Position numbers and translations under genes: made by a program. From NCBI GenBank assembly GCA_017539105.1, contig JAFYHQ010000033.1, positions 33,321-97,320 of the forward strand: 64,000 nucleotides of DNA, written 5' to 3'. The notes under the pieces are model-generated. The model was not told where the DNA came from. It did no database searches and saw nothing but the letters and a program-made list of their open reading frames with translations. The first letter of the stretch is position 1. Every line of letters begins with the position of its first letter. Shown piece by piece: positions 1 to 8,975 of this stretch. This DNA comes from Erysipelotrichaceae bacterium (GTDB lineage: Bacteria; Bacillota_I; Bacilli_A; Erysipelotrichales; Erysipelotrichaceae).

Positions 1-796
1 AAGAATAGCGGCATTTCGCACCTTTCCCGACAAAGACCTCAACGACTGCCGCATGCATGGAATCTTTGGAATACTGCGGTGCCGTGCATCCTTCCACATA
101 GGAGCACTTCGCTCCGTCATCGATGATGATGATGGAACGTTCAAACTGACCCATGCTTTCGGAATTGATACGGAAATAGGACTGCAAAGGTTTCTCCAGT
201 TCTACATTCTTAGGCACATAGATAAAACTTCCTCCGGACCATACGGCACTGTTCAATGCAGCGAATTTATTGTCCGTATAAGGAACGATCGTACCGAAGT
301 ATTTCTTGAAAATATCGGGATAAAGTCTCAATGCCGAATCGATATCGATGAATATGACGCCTTTGTCTTCGACTTCCTTCAGCATATTGTGATAGACCGC
401 TTCCGACTCATACTGGGTGGTCACGCCAGCCAGGAATTCGCGTTCCGCTTCCGGGATGCCCAGTTTTTCAAAAGTATTCTTGATCTCTTCCGGAACATCA
501 TCCCAGGATTTCTCGGTATTCTGCGACATTTTTCTATAATAGGTAAAATCATCGAAATCGATTTCCGATAGATCGGGACCCCATTCCTGCATCGGCATGG
601 ATGCGAAAGCGCGATAGGCTTTCAGCCGATATTCCAGCATCCATTCCGGCTCATTCTTATAGGCTGAAATCTTGCGAACGACCTCTTCGCTGATTCCCTT
701 CCCTGTATCGATGATCGAGTCTATATCGTCATGAAAACCGTATTTGTAGTCATCCTGCGAATAGATGGCTTCGGTTTCTTTTTTCTTGTCAGTCAT
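1..796 (-). CDS. sufB: Fe-S cluster assembly scaffold protein SufB (partial, C-terminus beyond window)
   Basis: Translating the minus strand from the ATG at 796 gives a 265-codon open frame that runs off the left edge, so the C-terminal half is missing. The start (MTDKKKET), a [10 protein letters not shown] segment and a long stretch typical of the SufB N-terminal and first beta-helix regions identify it. SufB is the scaffold of the cytosolic SufBCD complex on which [4Fe-4S] clusters are built. It is the last gene of the suf operon and its start overlaps the end of sufU by 8 bp, implying translational coupling. I see no frameshift in the visible part. Confidence 0.93.
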   Translation of the reverse strand, partial: MTDKKKETEAIYSQDDYKYGFHDDIDSIIDTGKGISEEVVRKISAYKNEPEWMLEYRLKAYRAFASMPMQEWGPDLSEIDFDDFTYYRKMSQNTEKSWDDVPEEIKNTFEKLGIPEAEREFLAGVTTQYESEAVYHNMLKEVEDKGVIFIDIDSALRLYPDIFKKYFGTIVPYTDNKFAALNSAVWSGGSFIYVPKNVELEKPLQSYFRINSESMGQFERSIIIIDDGAKCSYVEGCTAPQYSKDSMHAAVVEVFVGKGAKCRYS

Positions 797-1247
797 CTTC
801 TTTCCCGCTTTCTTTCAGCATCTCTTCTACTGCATCCCAGCCGATGGTAGCACATTTGATCCGATTTGCCTGCTTGTATACATTCTGGAAGACATTGGCT
901 TCTTCCAGAATCTCGGGATCATAATCCTTGTTGTCGATCATATTCAGATAGTTGCGGATGATTTCTTCGGCTTCTTCGACTTTCTTGCCGATCAGAAGAT
1001 CCGACATGATCGAAGTGCTTGCTGTCGAAATCGTACAAGCTACGCCATCGAAACGGATATCTTTGATCACATCATCTTCCACATCCAGCTGTACGGTAAT
1101 GTCATCGATGCAGCTGGCGCTCGCCATCCGTTTAGAAAGGTACTTATCGTTTTCTAAAAGTCCGTGATTATGCGGATATTTATAGTGATCCAACAAGAGC
1201 TCTCTCATCAGATTCTGGTCATTGAAATAATCTTTTATGCTAGCCAT
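789..1247 (-). CDS. sufU: SufU, zinc-dependent sulfur acceptor for SufS
   Basis: A 152-residue IscU/SufU-fold protein. The four zinc ligands known for the family are in place: Cys46, Asp48 (ASCIDD), Cys71 (VACTIS) and Cys132 (IKCATIGW). The spacing with a longer loop before the last Cys is that of the Gram-positive SufU rather than IscU. SufU accepts persulfide sulfur from SufS and passes it to SufBCD. It sits 8 bp after sufS and overlaps sufB, the usual sufCDSUB order. The usual GD after the first Cys is replaced by ID, but the Asp ligand is kept. Confidence 0.95.
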   Translation of the reverse strand: MASIKDYFNDQNLMRELLLDHYKYPHNHGLLENDKYLSKRMASASCIDDITVQLDVEDDVIKDIRFDGVACTISTASTSIMSDLLIGKKVEEAEEIIRNYLNMIDNKDYDPEILEEANVFQNVYKQANRIKCATIGWDAVEEMLKESGKEDD

Positions 1248-1255
1248 AACAACTC

Positions 1256-2473
1256 CTATAAGAATATGCTGATCGTTTCTTCCAAAGTGATCTTGGATAC
1301 TTCCTCCACGAAACGATCGATCTCTTCTTTCGTATTGTAAAGATATAACGATGCCCGGATACTCTGGTCGACACCGATCAGATTATGCAGGATCTTGGCG
1401 CAGTGATTGCCGGAACGCACGCAGATGTTCCGAGTAGACAGATAGGAAGCGGCATCTTGGGCGAATACTTCTTTGACATTGAAAGATACGGGACCGCTTG
1501 GATTATTCGGATTATAGATCTCGATATTGTCTAACGGAAGCATCTTTTGAATCAGATAGGCACGCAATTCATTCTCATAAGCGTGGATATGATCTAAACC
1601 GATGTTCATTAAATATTCGGCTGCGGCAGTCAGTCCGATGACGCCTTCGATATGCGGTGTGCCTGCTTCGAAACGTTCCGGAGCATCCTTCAGTATGACG
1701 TTGCCATCGATATCGAAACGGGCATTCATGCCTCCACCCAGGAAGATCGGTTCCATCTTCTGCAGCAGTTCGTATTTGCCATACAATACGCCAACCCCGT
1801 CAGGACCGCACATCTTATGGGAAGAAAATCCCAGGAAGTCGACATCCAGATCTCTGACATCGATTTTCAGATGCCCGATGGCCTGCGCGGCATCGACCGC
1901 AACAAGCGCATTATGCCTATGCGCGATTTCTGTCATTTCTTTTATTGGCTGTATCGAACCTAATACATTTGTCACATACGCAAGAGAAACGATCTTGACG
2001 CTGTCATCGAATATCTTTTCAAGTTCATCAAGAATCACGTTTCCTTCTTTATCCAATGGAATGTATCTGATATTAACTCCCAGTTCTTTCTTTAAACGGA
2101 ACCAGGGCAGAACATTGGAAGCGTGTTCGGCATAGCTGATAAGGATCGTATCGTCTTTCTTCAGGTTTTTCGATAAGCCGTATGCGATCTGGTTGAGCAC
2201 TGCCGTGATATTGGATAAAAAAACGATCTCTTTTGTTTCGCAATGGATCATTTTCGCGATGACATCACGTGTTCTTGCGTATGCCTGATCTGCTCTGATC
2301 GCTGTCGCGTATTCCCCGCGCTCGACATTGCTGGTGTAGTCGTTATAGAAGCCTGTCAATGCATCGATGACGCACTGCGGCTTGTAAGTGGTCGCTCCAT
2401 TATCAAAATAAATCAGCTCGGGATGATTGACGATCATCGGAAAATCTTTACGTATCTTTTCTACATCATACAT
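1256..2473 (-). CDS. sufS: Cysteine desulfurase SufS
   Basis: A 405-residue PLP-dependent fold-type I aminotransferase-like enzyme that removes sulfur from L-cysteine to form a protein persulfide. Visible residues are the PLP-binding Lys220 in FSSHKMCGPDG, Asp194 in VAVDAAQ, His117 in YAEHASN and the catalytic Cys358 in RSGNHCAK; the short loop around this Cys is that of the SufS group rather than IscS/NifS. Its start overlaps the end of sufD by 13 bp and sufU follows 8 bp downstream, so it is translated as part of the suf operon. Confidence 0.96.
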   Translation of the reverse strand: MYDVEKIRKDFPMIVNHPELIYFDNGATTYKPQCVIDALTGFYNDYTSNVERGEYATAIRADQAYARTRDVIAKMIHCETKEIVFLSNITAVLNQIAYGLSKNLKKDDTILISYAEHASNVLPWFRLKKELGVNIRYIPLDKEGNVILDELEKIFDDSVKIVSLAYVTNVLGSIQPIKEMTEIAHRHNALVAVDAAQAIGHLKIDVRDLDVDFLGFSSHKMCGPDGVGVLYGKYELLQKMEPIFLGGGMNARFDIDGNVILKDAPERFEAGTPHIEGVIGLTAAAEYLMNIGLDHIHAYENELRAYLIQKMLPLDNIEIYNPNNPSGPVSFNVKEVFAQDAASYLSTRNICVRSGNHCAKILHNLIGVDQSIRASLYLYNTKEEIDRFVEEVSKITLEETISIFL

Positions 2474-3258
2474 AGTTCGCTGATCTTCCTTTCCAATTCG
2501 TTCCGCAGCGTTTCTTTCAGTGTTTCATCGCTGATCGTTTCCGTTATCGGCAAGAGATATCCCAAAGATATGAGTTTTGTGCATTCTTTCAGGGATAATC
2601 CTCTGGACATCATATAAAAGAGATCTTTTTCTTCGACTTTGCCGATCGACATCGCATGGGATGCCTGTACATCGTTTTCATCGATCAGAAGTTCAGGAAG
2701 TATCGTTGCGGACTGTCCTTCTTCAAAAGACAAGGCCCGTGAGACCTGATGGCTTTCCGACTTCCTGGCGCCTTTGACGATTTTCCCTACCGCATCGATC
2801 ATCAGCCTGCCTCCATTGAGCACGACGGCATAATTACGTATCTGCGAATTCGTTTTCGGCTGATTGTTGGTCAGAACAAGGTCATACTTCTTGTCGGTAC
2901 TGATCAGGCTTGCCGTACTCAGCAAGGCATTGGAATGTTCATGGCCCAGCAGTACATTGGTTTTTCTCGCTGTTTTTGCGTTGTTGCATTCTCCATATGC
3001 CAGATTCAGATCGGCTGCGGAAGAAACACGATAGTTTTCAATCGTTTCGATTTCTTCTTCGCTGTCGTTCCAGAAAAGGATGCTGCAGTTGTGCAGGATA
3101 TCGGCATCGATGTTTATCTTTTTTGCTTTCAGGATCCTGAAAAACAGTTCCGTGTCCGCTTTGGAATCGATTTTAAGATCGATTTCATGGTCCGTATCGA
3201 TCGTAATATTCTGATAGGTCCCTGTCAGTTCAATGACCGCGTTGTCTTGAATCCGCAT
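2461..3258 (-). CDS. sufD: Short SufD-like subunit of the SUF complex
   Basis: This 265-residue protein sits between sufC and sufS, with its ATG overlapping the sufC stop (TGATG). The beta-helix-like body and the C-terminal segment SHAMSIGKVEEKDLFYMMSRGL match the conserved SufB/SufD C-terminal region (usually SHGAT/AxxGxLdexxlFYlxsRGl). SufD normally has 400 or more residues, so about 150 N-terminal residues are absent. The frame is intact and tightly packed between neighbours, so this is a reduced SufD rather than a broken gene. It would pair with SufB and bind SufC. The conserved SHA (not SHG) tripeptide contains the expected His. Confidence 0.88.
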   Translation of the reverse strand: MRIQDNAVIELTGTYQNITIDTDHEIDLKIDSKADTELFFRILKAKKINIDADILHNCSILFWNDSEEEIETIENYRVSSAADLNLAYGECNNAKTARKTNVLLGHEHSNALLSTASLISTDKKYDLVLTNNQPKTNSQIRNYAVVLNGGRLMIDAVGKIVKGARKSESHQVSRALSFEEGQSATILPELLIDENDVQASHAMSIGKVEEKDLFYMMSRGLSLKECTKLISLGYLLPITETISDETLKETLRNELERKISELCMM

Positions 3259-4091
3259 CAGTTTTGGCCTTTCATCGTTTCGGCGACTGCGCAGTTGCCT
3301 AAAGAAACACGCGTCACTGCAGGAGTTTCTTCTTCCTCTTTCGCGAGATTCAGTTCTTTATAGACCCAGTCATAGCCTTCTTTATCGATCCTGTCATAAA
3401 GCGTTTCATCTCCCGATAAGACGATCTTTCCATTGATCAGTACATGCGTAAACGTCGGTTTGATCAGTTCCAGGAATCTTTCATAATGCGAAACGATGAT
3501 GATCGCCATATTGGTTTCTTGCTGGATCTTTCTGATTGCGTCCGCTACCAGTTTGATCGCATCCACATCCAGTCCGCTGTCGATCTCATCCAGCATAGCC
3601 AGAGACGGTTTCAGCATCTCCAGCTGTACGATCTCGTTGCGTTTCTTTTCTCCTCCGGAAAAGCCTTCGTTGACAAAACGATGCGCGAGATCCTCGGACA
3701 TCTGCAGATCATTGATGGTTTTTTCCATTGTTTTGATGAATTCAAACAAAGAGATCGGTTTCTCTCTTCTGACATTGATGGCCGCTCTTAAAAAGTCGCT
3801 GTTGGTCACACCGGAGATCTCCTGGGGATACTGCATGCCTAAAAAGATGCCGGCTTTGCTTCGTTCGTTGACCGGAAGACTCAGGATATCCTGGCCGTCA
3901 TAAACGATCGATCCCTGATCGACATGATAGGAAGGATCCCCCATGATCGCTGCCAGCAAAGTGGATTTGCCATTGCCATTGGGACCCATAAGGGCATGGA
4001 TCTCGCCCTCATTCACTTCCAGATCAATCCCTTTCAGGATCTGTTTATCTTCGACGGATACATATAGATTTTTGATTTCTAGTTTTTTCAT
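3258..4091 (-). CDS. sufC: Fe-S cluster assembly ATPase SufC
   Basis: A 277-residue ABC-type ATPase of the SUF complex: Walker A GPNGNGKST near residues 36-44, signature FSGGEKKR, and Walker B with AMLDEIDSGLD, the sequence that marks SufC. I use the ATG at 4091 (MKKLEIKN) because GGGTGAAG lies 6-8 nt upstream. An in-frame ATG at 4106 sits 5 nt after a TATAAT (4112-4117) and could be used if the mRNA starts there. First gene of sufCDSUB; its stop overlaps the sufD start. The C-terminal 30 residues are longer than usual. Confidence 0.95.
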   Translation of the reverse strand: MKKLEIKNLYVSVEDKQILKGIDLEVNEGEIHALMGPNGNGKSTLLAAIMGDPSYHVDQGSIVYDGQDILSLPVNERSKAGIFLGMQYPQEISGVTNSDFLRAAINVRREKPISLFEFIKTMEKTINDLQMSEDLAHRFVNEGFSGGEKKRNEIVQLEMLKPSLAMLDEIDSGLDVDAIKLVADAIRKIQQETNMAIIIVSHYERFLELIKPTFTHVLINGKIVLSGDETLYDRIDKEGYDWVYKELNLAKEEEETPAVTRVSLGNCAVAETMKGQN

Positions 4092-4203
4092 ATGCTTCAC
4101 CCACATAAACAATTATAATCGTTTTATTTTACAATGTTCCGATTATTATCTAAGGTATTTGATCATATTATCTGAATTTTCGCTGAATTCTGTCCGTTTT
4201 GGT

Positions 4204-4232
4204 TTGTATTGTGATAGATAAAATAATATAAT
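4204..4232 (+). promoter_or_regulatory. Candidate promoter for the prsA-like operon
   Basis: TTGTAT (4204-4209), 17 bp spacer, TATAAT (4227-4232) on the plus strand, followed after about 13 nt by a strong Shine-Dalgarno (TTTGGAGG) before the ATG at 4255. On the minus strand of the same gap a TATAAT (4112-4117) without a clear -35 lies in front of sufC. Confidence 0.6.
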
Positions 4233-4254
4233 ATAAAACGTTTGGAGGATTTTT

Positions 4255-5262
4255 ATGGATAAAAAAGAACTGATCAAGAAGTATTGGTTCATCGGTCTGA
4301 TCGCTGTTCTGCTGGTCGCCTTCATCGGTTTGTATTCCTATGACGCATACAAGAACCGTGAAGTCGTCATCAAGAACAAGCAGATCGATGGGAAATATGT
4401 AGCTTATACGATCGATGAGGAACCTGTCTATGCGGATGATCTCTATGCAAGCCTGTACAAGGACAATGGCGCTTCCCAGGCGATCGTAGCTTACGAGAGA
4501 TCGATTTTCGATGCCGCTTATGAAACGACAGATGAGATGAAGAACAAAGCAGCAAACAATGCCGCAAGCATTCTTTCTTACTATTCGCAGGAATATCTTG
4601 TCGAACAGCTGAAAGCGATGGGATATGTGAATGGCATCGATGACCTGACACAGTATTACATCGATTCCGAGAAACAGGAACTGCTTCTGAAAGACTGCAT
4701 CCTGAACCATCAGGATGAATACCTGAAGGACAGTGTCGGTACGAATGGACGCCTGATCTATCATATCCTGGTGAAATGCGATGTCGAGCCGATCTATGAT
4801 GAAGAAAACAATATCATCGGTTATGAGGCGCTTCCTACCGAGGAACAGACAGATAAACTGAATTCGATCCTATCGGAACTTGCTGCCGGAGAGAACAGTT
4901 TCGAATATATCGCTTACAGCTACAGCGAGGACGGATCTTCTTCCAGCGGTGGTTATATCGGTGCGATCAATGAAGAGAATCGCGGCAATTATGACCAGTT
5001 TTTCGCTGATGCGGCGATGGCGCTGGCAGATGGCGAAGTATCGGATCCGATCGTTTCTCAGTTTGGCTATCATATCATCAAGAGCGTGAGTTCCAATCCG
5101 GAAGAAATGCTGAATGATTACAATTTCATCAATGATATCCAGAGCAATTATTCGGATCTTTCGATCAAAGCGATCATGGAGAAAGCTTCGGAGCTTGGTT
5201 TCGAGATCAAAGATGAAGAACTGAAAGCGCTGATCGATGAAGAATTAGGAAGCGAGGAATAA
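4255..5262 (+). CDS. Membrane-anchored PrsA/SurA-like peptidyl-prolyl isomerase
   Basis: 335 residues. An uncleaved N-terminal membrane segment (about residues 11-27) anchors an extracytoplasmic domain. Residues of roughly 165-285 form a PpiC/parvulin domain: RLIYHILVKCDV, a SYSEDGSSSSGGYIG stretch and the closing FGYHIIK, all family hallmarks. Such proteins help fold secreted proteins at the outer face of the membrane. Unlike typical Bacillus PrsA it has no lipobox. It is followed 4 bp later by a related-looking lipoprotein gene, and the TTTGGAGG ribosome binding site supports the start. The client is unknown. Confidence 0.85.
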   Translation: MDKKELIKKYWFIGLIAVLLVAFIGLYSYDAYKNREVVIKNKQIDGKYVAYTIDEEPVYADDLYASLYKDNGASQAIVAYERSIFDAAYETTDEMKNKAANNAASILSYYSQEYLVEQLKAMGYVNGIDDLTQYYIDSEKQELLLKDCILNHQDEYLKDSVGTNGRLIYHILVKCDVEPIYDEENNIIGYEALPTEEQTDKLNSILSELAAGENSFEYIAYSYSEDGSSSSGGYIGAINEENRGNYDQFFADAAMALADGEVSDPIVSQFGYHIIKSVSSNPEEMLNDYNFINDIQSNYSDLSIKAIMEKASELGFEIKDEELKALIDEELGSEE

Positions 5263-5266
5263 TCAT

Positions 5267-6133
5267 ATGAAAAAGATAATTGTCATTCTCTTCAGTCTGC
5301 TGCTTGTTGCAGGCTGCGCAAATAGAAATTCTTATTCTTCACTCAGCGATGGCAAGGATGTGATTTTCAGCGGTCCGAAAGTATCTTATGCGAAAGAAGA
5401 TCTGTACAAATCGCTGAAAGTATCGTCTGCGGATGCGATCGTCAATGATATCTTAAAGAATATCGCCTTAAAGTATGTCGATGATATGTCGGAAATCGAA
5501 AAAGAAGCCGATGATGTGATTGCCGAGTATACCGAGATGGGTTACGAAGCTTATATCATCGCTTACTATGGCACGATCGATGCGTTCAGAGATTATTATG
5601 TCAGCAATCTGCTTCTGAATGAACTGGCGAAAGAATATGTCAGTGAAAAATATGATGAACTGATTGCGGAAGACAAGCCGGTCAAGATGCAGATCGCTTC
5701 GTTCAATACGGTGGAAGAAGCAGAGAAATGTATCGAAGACTATAACAATGGTTCCACTTTCGACATGGCTGCCCTCAACAACAATTCGAATGAATCTCCT
5801 CAGAGCAGCATCTATACGGATGATGATTCTTCCCTTGTCTATGAGGTCAAAGAATATCTCAATTCGAATGATGCTTTAGGTCTTTCTCCTGTCATCATCT
5901 ATGCGACAACCACGACCGATGATGAAGGCAATGATGTCGAAGACGCTACCTACTATGTCCTGAATGTGGAAAGCCGCGATCCGGAAGAATTTAAAGATGA
6001 CTACATCAGCACAGCAGCTGCTTCCGCATCATCAGATAGCGTAAAAGAATATTTCCTGAATAAACATCAGATCAAATTCTATGATCAGGATCTTTACGAT
6101 CTTGTAACGGCACAGTATGAGGGCTTGAAATAA
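5267..6133 (+). CDS. PrsA-like extracytoplasmic lipoprotein without a PPIase signature
   Basis: 288 residues with a type II signal: a hydrophobic stretch ending in the lipobox LVAGC (Cys at about residue 18). The mature part is acidic and helical and resembles the SurA N-terminal/PrsA core: IASFNTVEEAEKCIEDYNNGSTFD mimics the start of a parvulin domain, but the conserved FGYH-type ending and the SxxGGdlG stretch are missing. It may be a holdase paralogue of the upstream foldase, with which it is co-transcribed (4 bp gap). Its stop overlaps the HIT gene start (TAATG). The function is inferred from this similarity and context only. Confidence 0.65.
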   Translation: MKKIIVILFSLLLVAGCANRNSYSSLSDGKDVIFSGPKVSYAKEDLYKSLKVSSADAIVNDILKNIALKYVDDMSEIEKEADDVIAEYTEMGYEAYIIAYYGTIDAFRDYYVSNLLLNELAKEYVSEKYDELIAEDKPVKMQIASFNTVEEAEKCIEDYNNGSTFDMAALNNNSNESPQSSIYTDDDSSLVYEVKEYLNSNDALGLSPVIIYATTTTDDEGNDVEDATYYVLNVESRDPEEFKDDYISTAAASASSDSVKEYFLNKHQIKFYDQDLYDLVTAQYEGLK

Positions 6134-6528
6134 TGTGCCTGTTCTGTAAAATCATCGCCGGTGAAATTCCCGGTACGAAAGTCTATGAAGACAATGATAC
6201 ATTAGCGATCCTGGATATCGCGCAGACTACCAGAGGCCATATGTTAGTCATGCCTAAGAAGCACTATGACAATATGCTGCAGATGCCGCAAGAAGAATTC
6301 AAAGATCTCATGGCAAAAGCCCAGAGCCTCGCACAGAAGATCACAACGAATCTGGATGCGAATGGCATCAACCTTCTGATCAATACCAATGAAGCAGCCG
6401 GGCAAACGATTCCGCATGTCCATGTGCATCTGATCCCGCGCTATGATGAAAACGACTGTATTCAGATCGGTTTCAGTGAAAACCACTATGATCTGAACGA
6501 AATCGCTTCTCAAATCAATAAAAACTGA
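6133..6528 (+). CDS. HIT family nucleotide-binding hydrolase
   Basis: 131 residues. It has the HIT motif HVHVHLIPRY near residues 97-106 and the N-terminal CLFCKIIAGEIP with a CxxC pair typical of Hint-like bacterial HIT proteins. Members hydrolyse nucleotide phosphoramidates or dinucleoside polyphosphates in the cytosol. In Bacillus the homologous hit gene is likewise found near prsA, so the neighbourhood is conserved. The gene starts within the preceding stop codon and its own stop lies inside a terminator stem. Confidence 0.93.
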   Translation: MCLFCKIIAGEIPGTKVYEDNDTLAILDIAQTTRGHMLVMPKKHYDNMLQMPQEEFKDLMAKAQSLAQKITTNLDANGINLLINTNEAAGQTIPHVHVHLIPRYDENDCIQIGFSENHYDLNEIASQINKN

Positions 6529-6545
6529 GCTTGATGCTCAGTTTT
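6521..6545. terminator. Bidirectional terminator between the HIT gene and ymdB
   Basis: Perfect 10-bp inverted repeat AAAACTGAGC / GCTCAGTTTT with a 5-nt loop. T-rich flanks on both sides let it serve both converging genes; the HIT stop codon is inside the stem. Confidence 0.88.
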
Positions 6546-6546
6546 C

Positions 6547-7320
6547 TTATGGCTTGATCCGTATTCTATCGATGGCTACAGGGATCTTGTGCGTCTCATC
6601 GACTTCAATGGCTACGGCACAGAAGATCGCCGGACCCTCCGCAATGCTGTAACCGGTAGGATTCTTGCGGATGTATGCTTCGATCGTTTCTTCTATGTTC
6701 CTGCCGATAATGGAATGGTAGGCTCCGCACATTCCGACATCGGAAATGAATGCGCAATCCCCGATCATATCCGCATCCGCTGTCTGCACATGGGTATGCG
6801 TACCCAGAACGATCTTGGCTTTCTCTTTGAAATATTCCAGAAACAGACGTTTCTCGGAAGTCGTTTCTCCATGCAGATCGACCATATAGAAATCGATCTG
6901 CGAGTCTTCTGTTTCTTCCAAGATCTTTTCGAATGAAGGATAAGGCTCCAGATTGCTTTCGCTAATGAAAGCGGAACCAAGTATATTGCAAAGACAGATC
7001 GAGATCCCTTTGCAATGAATGATTTTATAATAATTGTCGGTCGTTCTTTTTTCGTGATTGTATGGCACGATCAGACGGTCCATCTCATTCATGTGTTCAT
7101 TGATCATCTGCTTGGAATAAGTATGATTCCCCATCGTCATATAATCGATTCCAAAAGAACGAAGATGCTGATAGATCTTGGGTGTGATCCCCTTTCCATG
7201 TGCTGAATTCTCTGCGTTGGCTATGATGAGATCATACTCATCTCTTATAGAAGATAAAGTGGAAGAAACAATGTCTCTTCCACTTTTTCCTACGATATCT
7301 CCGATAAACAGAATCTTCAT
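6547..7320 (-). CDS. ymdB: YmdB family metallophosphoesterase
   Basis: 257 residues of the YmdB family (calcineurin-like phosphoesterases with 2',3'-cAMP phosphodiesterase activity in Bacillus). Visible metal-binding motifs: GDIVGKSGRD at the N-terminus, NAENSAHGKGI, MGNHTYSK, DLHGETTSEK and GTHTHVQTADA. It follows rny with no intergenic base, the conserved rny-ymdB pair of Bacillota, and probably shares its transcript. In Bacillus YmdB affects biofilm and motility choice, but that role cannot be assumed here. No ribosome binding site separate from the rny coding end is obvious. Confidence 0.93.
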   Translation of the reverse strand: MKILFIGDIVGKSGRDIVSSTLSSIRDEYDLIIANAENSAHGKGITPKIYQHLRSFGIDYMTMGNHTYSKQMINEHMNEMDRLIVPYNHEKRTTDNYYKIIHCKGISICLCNILGSAFISESNLEPYPSFEKILEETEDSQIDFYMVDLHGETTSEKRLFLEYFKEKAKIVLGTHTHVQTADADMIGDCAFISDVGMCGAYHSIIGRNIEETIEAYIRKNPTGYSIAEGPAIFCAVAIEVDETHKIPVAIDRIRIKP

Positions 7321-8865
7321 TTATCTTGCCGTTTCGCTGGCTCTGGTCTCACGGATGACCGTGACTTTGATCTGGCCAGGATAGGTCAGTTCGTTTTCGA
7401 TACGTTCCTTGATCTCTCTGGCAATCATCGTGCACTTGTTGTCATCAACCTTTTCCGGAACGACCATGACGCGTACTTCACGGCCTGCCTGGATGGCATA
7501 TGCCTTTTCGACGCCTTCGAATTCATTGGCGATCTTTTCAAGGGCTTCCAGACGGCTGATATAGTTTTCGATACCCTCGTAACGGGCACCAGGTCTGGCG
7601 GCAGATAAGGTATCCGCGGCAGCGACCAGGATGGCAATCAGATTGTCTGCCTGCACATCGCCATGATGCGATTCGATCGCGTTGATGACTTCATGTCTCT
7701 CGTGATATTTCTTTGCCAGTTTTGCGCCTAATTCGACATGCGTTCCTTCCTGTTCGAAGTCTACAGCCTTGCCGATATCATGCAGCAAGCCCGCACGCTT
7801 CGCCAGGTTCTGATTCAGACCCAGTTCCGCAGCCATCATGCCTGCCAAAGAAGCCACTTCCATCGAATGTTCCAGACCGTTCTGGCCATAAGAATAACGG
7901 TAACGCATACGGCCGATCAGTTTGACAAGTTCCTTATCCATCTTGCCGATCTGAAGACGGAAGCAGGCATCTTCGCCCAGCTTCTGGATATTGTCATTCA
8001 TTTCTTTCGTCGTCTTGTTGACAACGTCTTCGATCCTTCCAGGCTGGATACGCCCATCCCGGATCAGCGTTTCCAGAGACAGTCTCGCAATCTCTCTGCG
8101 GATCGGATCGAAACAGGATACCGTGATCGCCTCCGGCGTATCATCGATGATCAAGTCGACGCCTGTCGCTTGCTCGATGGCACGGATATTACGGCCTTCA
8201 CGGCCGATGATCCTGCCCTTCATTTCTTCCGAAGGAAGGCTCACCACGGAAATCGTACGATCCAGCGATTCTTCCTGGGAATAACGCTGAATGGCTGTCG
8301 CAATGATCTCTCTTGCATTTTCGTGCGCCTTTTCTCTGGCTTCCTCTTCCTGCTCTCTGATATAAGCAGCAACTTCGTCAGAGATCTTGTTTTCAACGAC
8401 TTCCATCAGTTCTCTTTTGGCTTCTTCCGCGCTCATGTTGGAAACGCGTTCCAAAAGAACGATCTGTCCATCGATCCGCGCTTGCAGATCTTCTTCCATT
8501 TTATCTAGTTGAGCAGCTTTCTCTTCTGCCTTTCTTAGCTTATCATCTAATTTCCGCTCTTTCTGCGTCAAATTCTCATCACGGAAATTCAGCGAATCTT
8601 CACGTCTCTGCAGCTTGTTTTCCTGTTCGACGATCTCGCTCTTCTTTTCCTTGATTTCCTTTTCCGCCTGCAGTTTCAAATCATAGACTTGCGTCTTTCC
8701 ATCCAAAACCGCCTGTTTTACAGTGTTTTTAGCTTGATTATTTGCTTCTTCTAAGACTTTCTCGGCTTCTTTCCTGGCATTCTTGCCTATCAGACTGTAA
8801 TACAAGAATATCAGCAATGCACCGACAACGATACCTAGTAAAATGGAAAGTACATCAATTTTCAT
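7321..8865 (-). CDS. rny: Ribonuclease Y
   Basis: 514 residues. Domains in order: one N-terminal membrane helix (about residues 4-24), a long charged coiled coil (about 25-200), a KH RNA-binding domain with [13 protein letters not shown], and an HD phosphohydrolase domain with [10 protein letters not shown] and a second SHHGD motif. RNase Y is the membrane-bound endonuclease that starts mRNA decay in many Bacillota. I chose the ATG at 8865 because AATGGAGG lies 7-8 nt upstream and the protein then begins with the membrane helix; a longer frame upstream has no ribosome binding site. Transcribed with ymdB. Confidence 0.97.
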   Translation of the reverse strand: MKIDVLSILLGIVVGALLIFLYYSLIGKNARKEAEKVLEEANNQAKNTVKQAVLDGKTQVYDLKLQAEKEIKEKKSEIVEQENKLQRREDSLNFRDENLTQKERKLDDKLRKAEEKAAQLDKMEEDLQARIDGQIVLLERVSNMSAEEAKRELMEVVENKISDEVAAYIREQEEEAREKAHENAREIIATAIQRYSQEESLDRTISVVSLPSEEMKGRIIGREGRNIRAIEQATGVDLIIDDTPEAITVSCFDPIRREIARLSLETLIRDGRIQPGRIEDVVNKTTKEMNDNIQKLGEDACFRLQIGKMDKELVKLIGRMRYRYSYGQNGLEHSMEVASLAGMMAAELGLNQNLAKRAGLLHDIGKAVDFEQEGTHVELGAKLAKKYHERHEVINAIESHHGDVQADNLIAILVAAADTLSAARPGARYEGIENYISRLEALEKIANEFEGVEKAYAIQAGREVRVMVVPEKVDDNKCTMIAREIKERIENELTYPGQIKVTVIRETRASETAR

Positions 8866-8916
8866 ATGTATACCTCCATTAAAACAACATAATAAAGTAG
8901 GGAAAATCCCCATTAA

Positions 8917-8945
8917 ATTGTATAATATTCAGATATTTTTCACAA
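8917..8945 (-). promoter_or_regulatory. Candidate promoter of rny-ymdB
   Basis: Minus strand TTGTGA (8940-8945), 17 bp spacer, TACAAT (8917-8922). The predicted start leaves an untranslated leader of about 45 nt containing the ribosome binding site of rny. Confidence 0.55.
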
Positions 8946-8975
8946 TATCCTTCTTGCTTATTGTACAATTTTAGC

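Noticed and set aside
2461..3258. sufD as a truncated pseudogene
   Set aside because: It overlaps both neighbours at start and stop and has no leftover SufD sequence in other frames.
4168..4764. Long minus-strand frame over the prsA-like gene
   Set aside because: Its protein has no family features and lies opposite a clear parvulin gene; the codon pattern marks it as a shadow.
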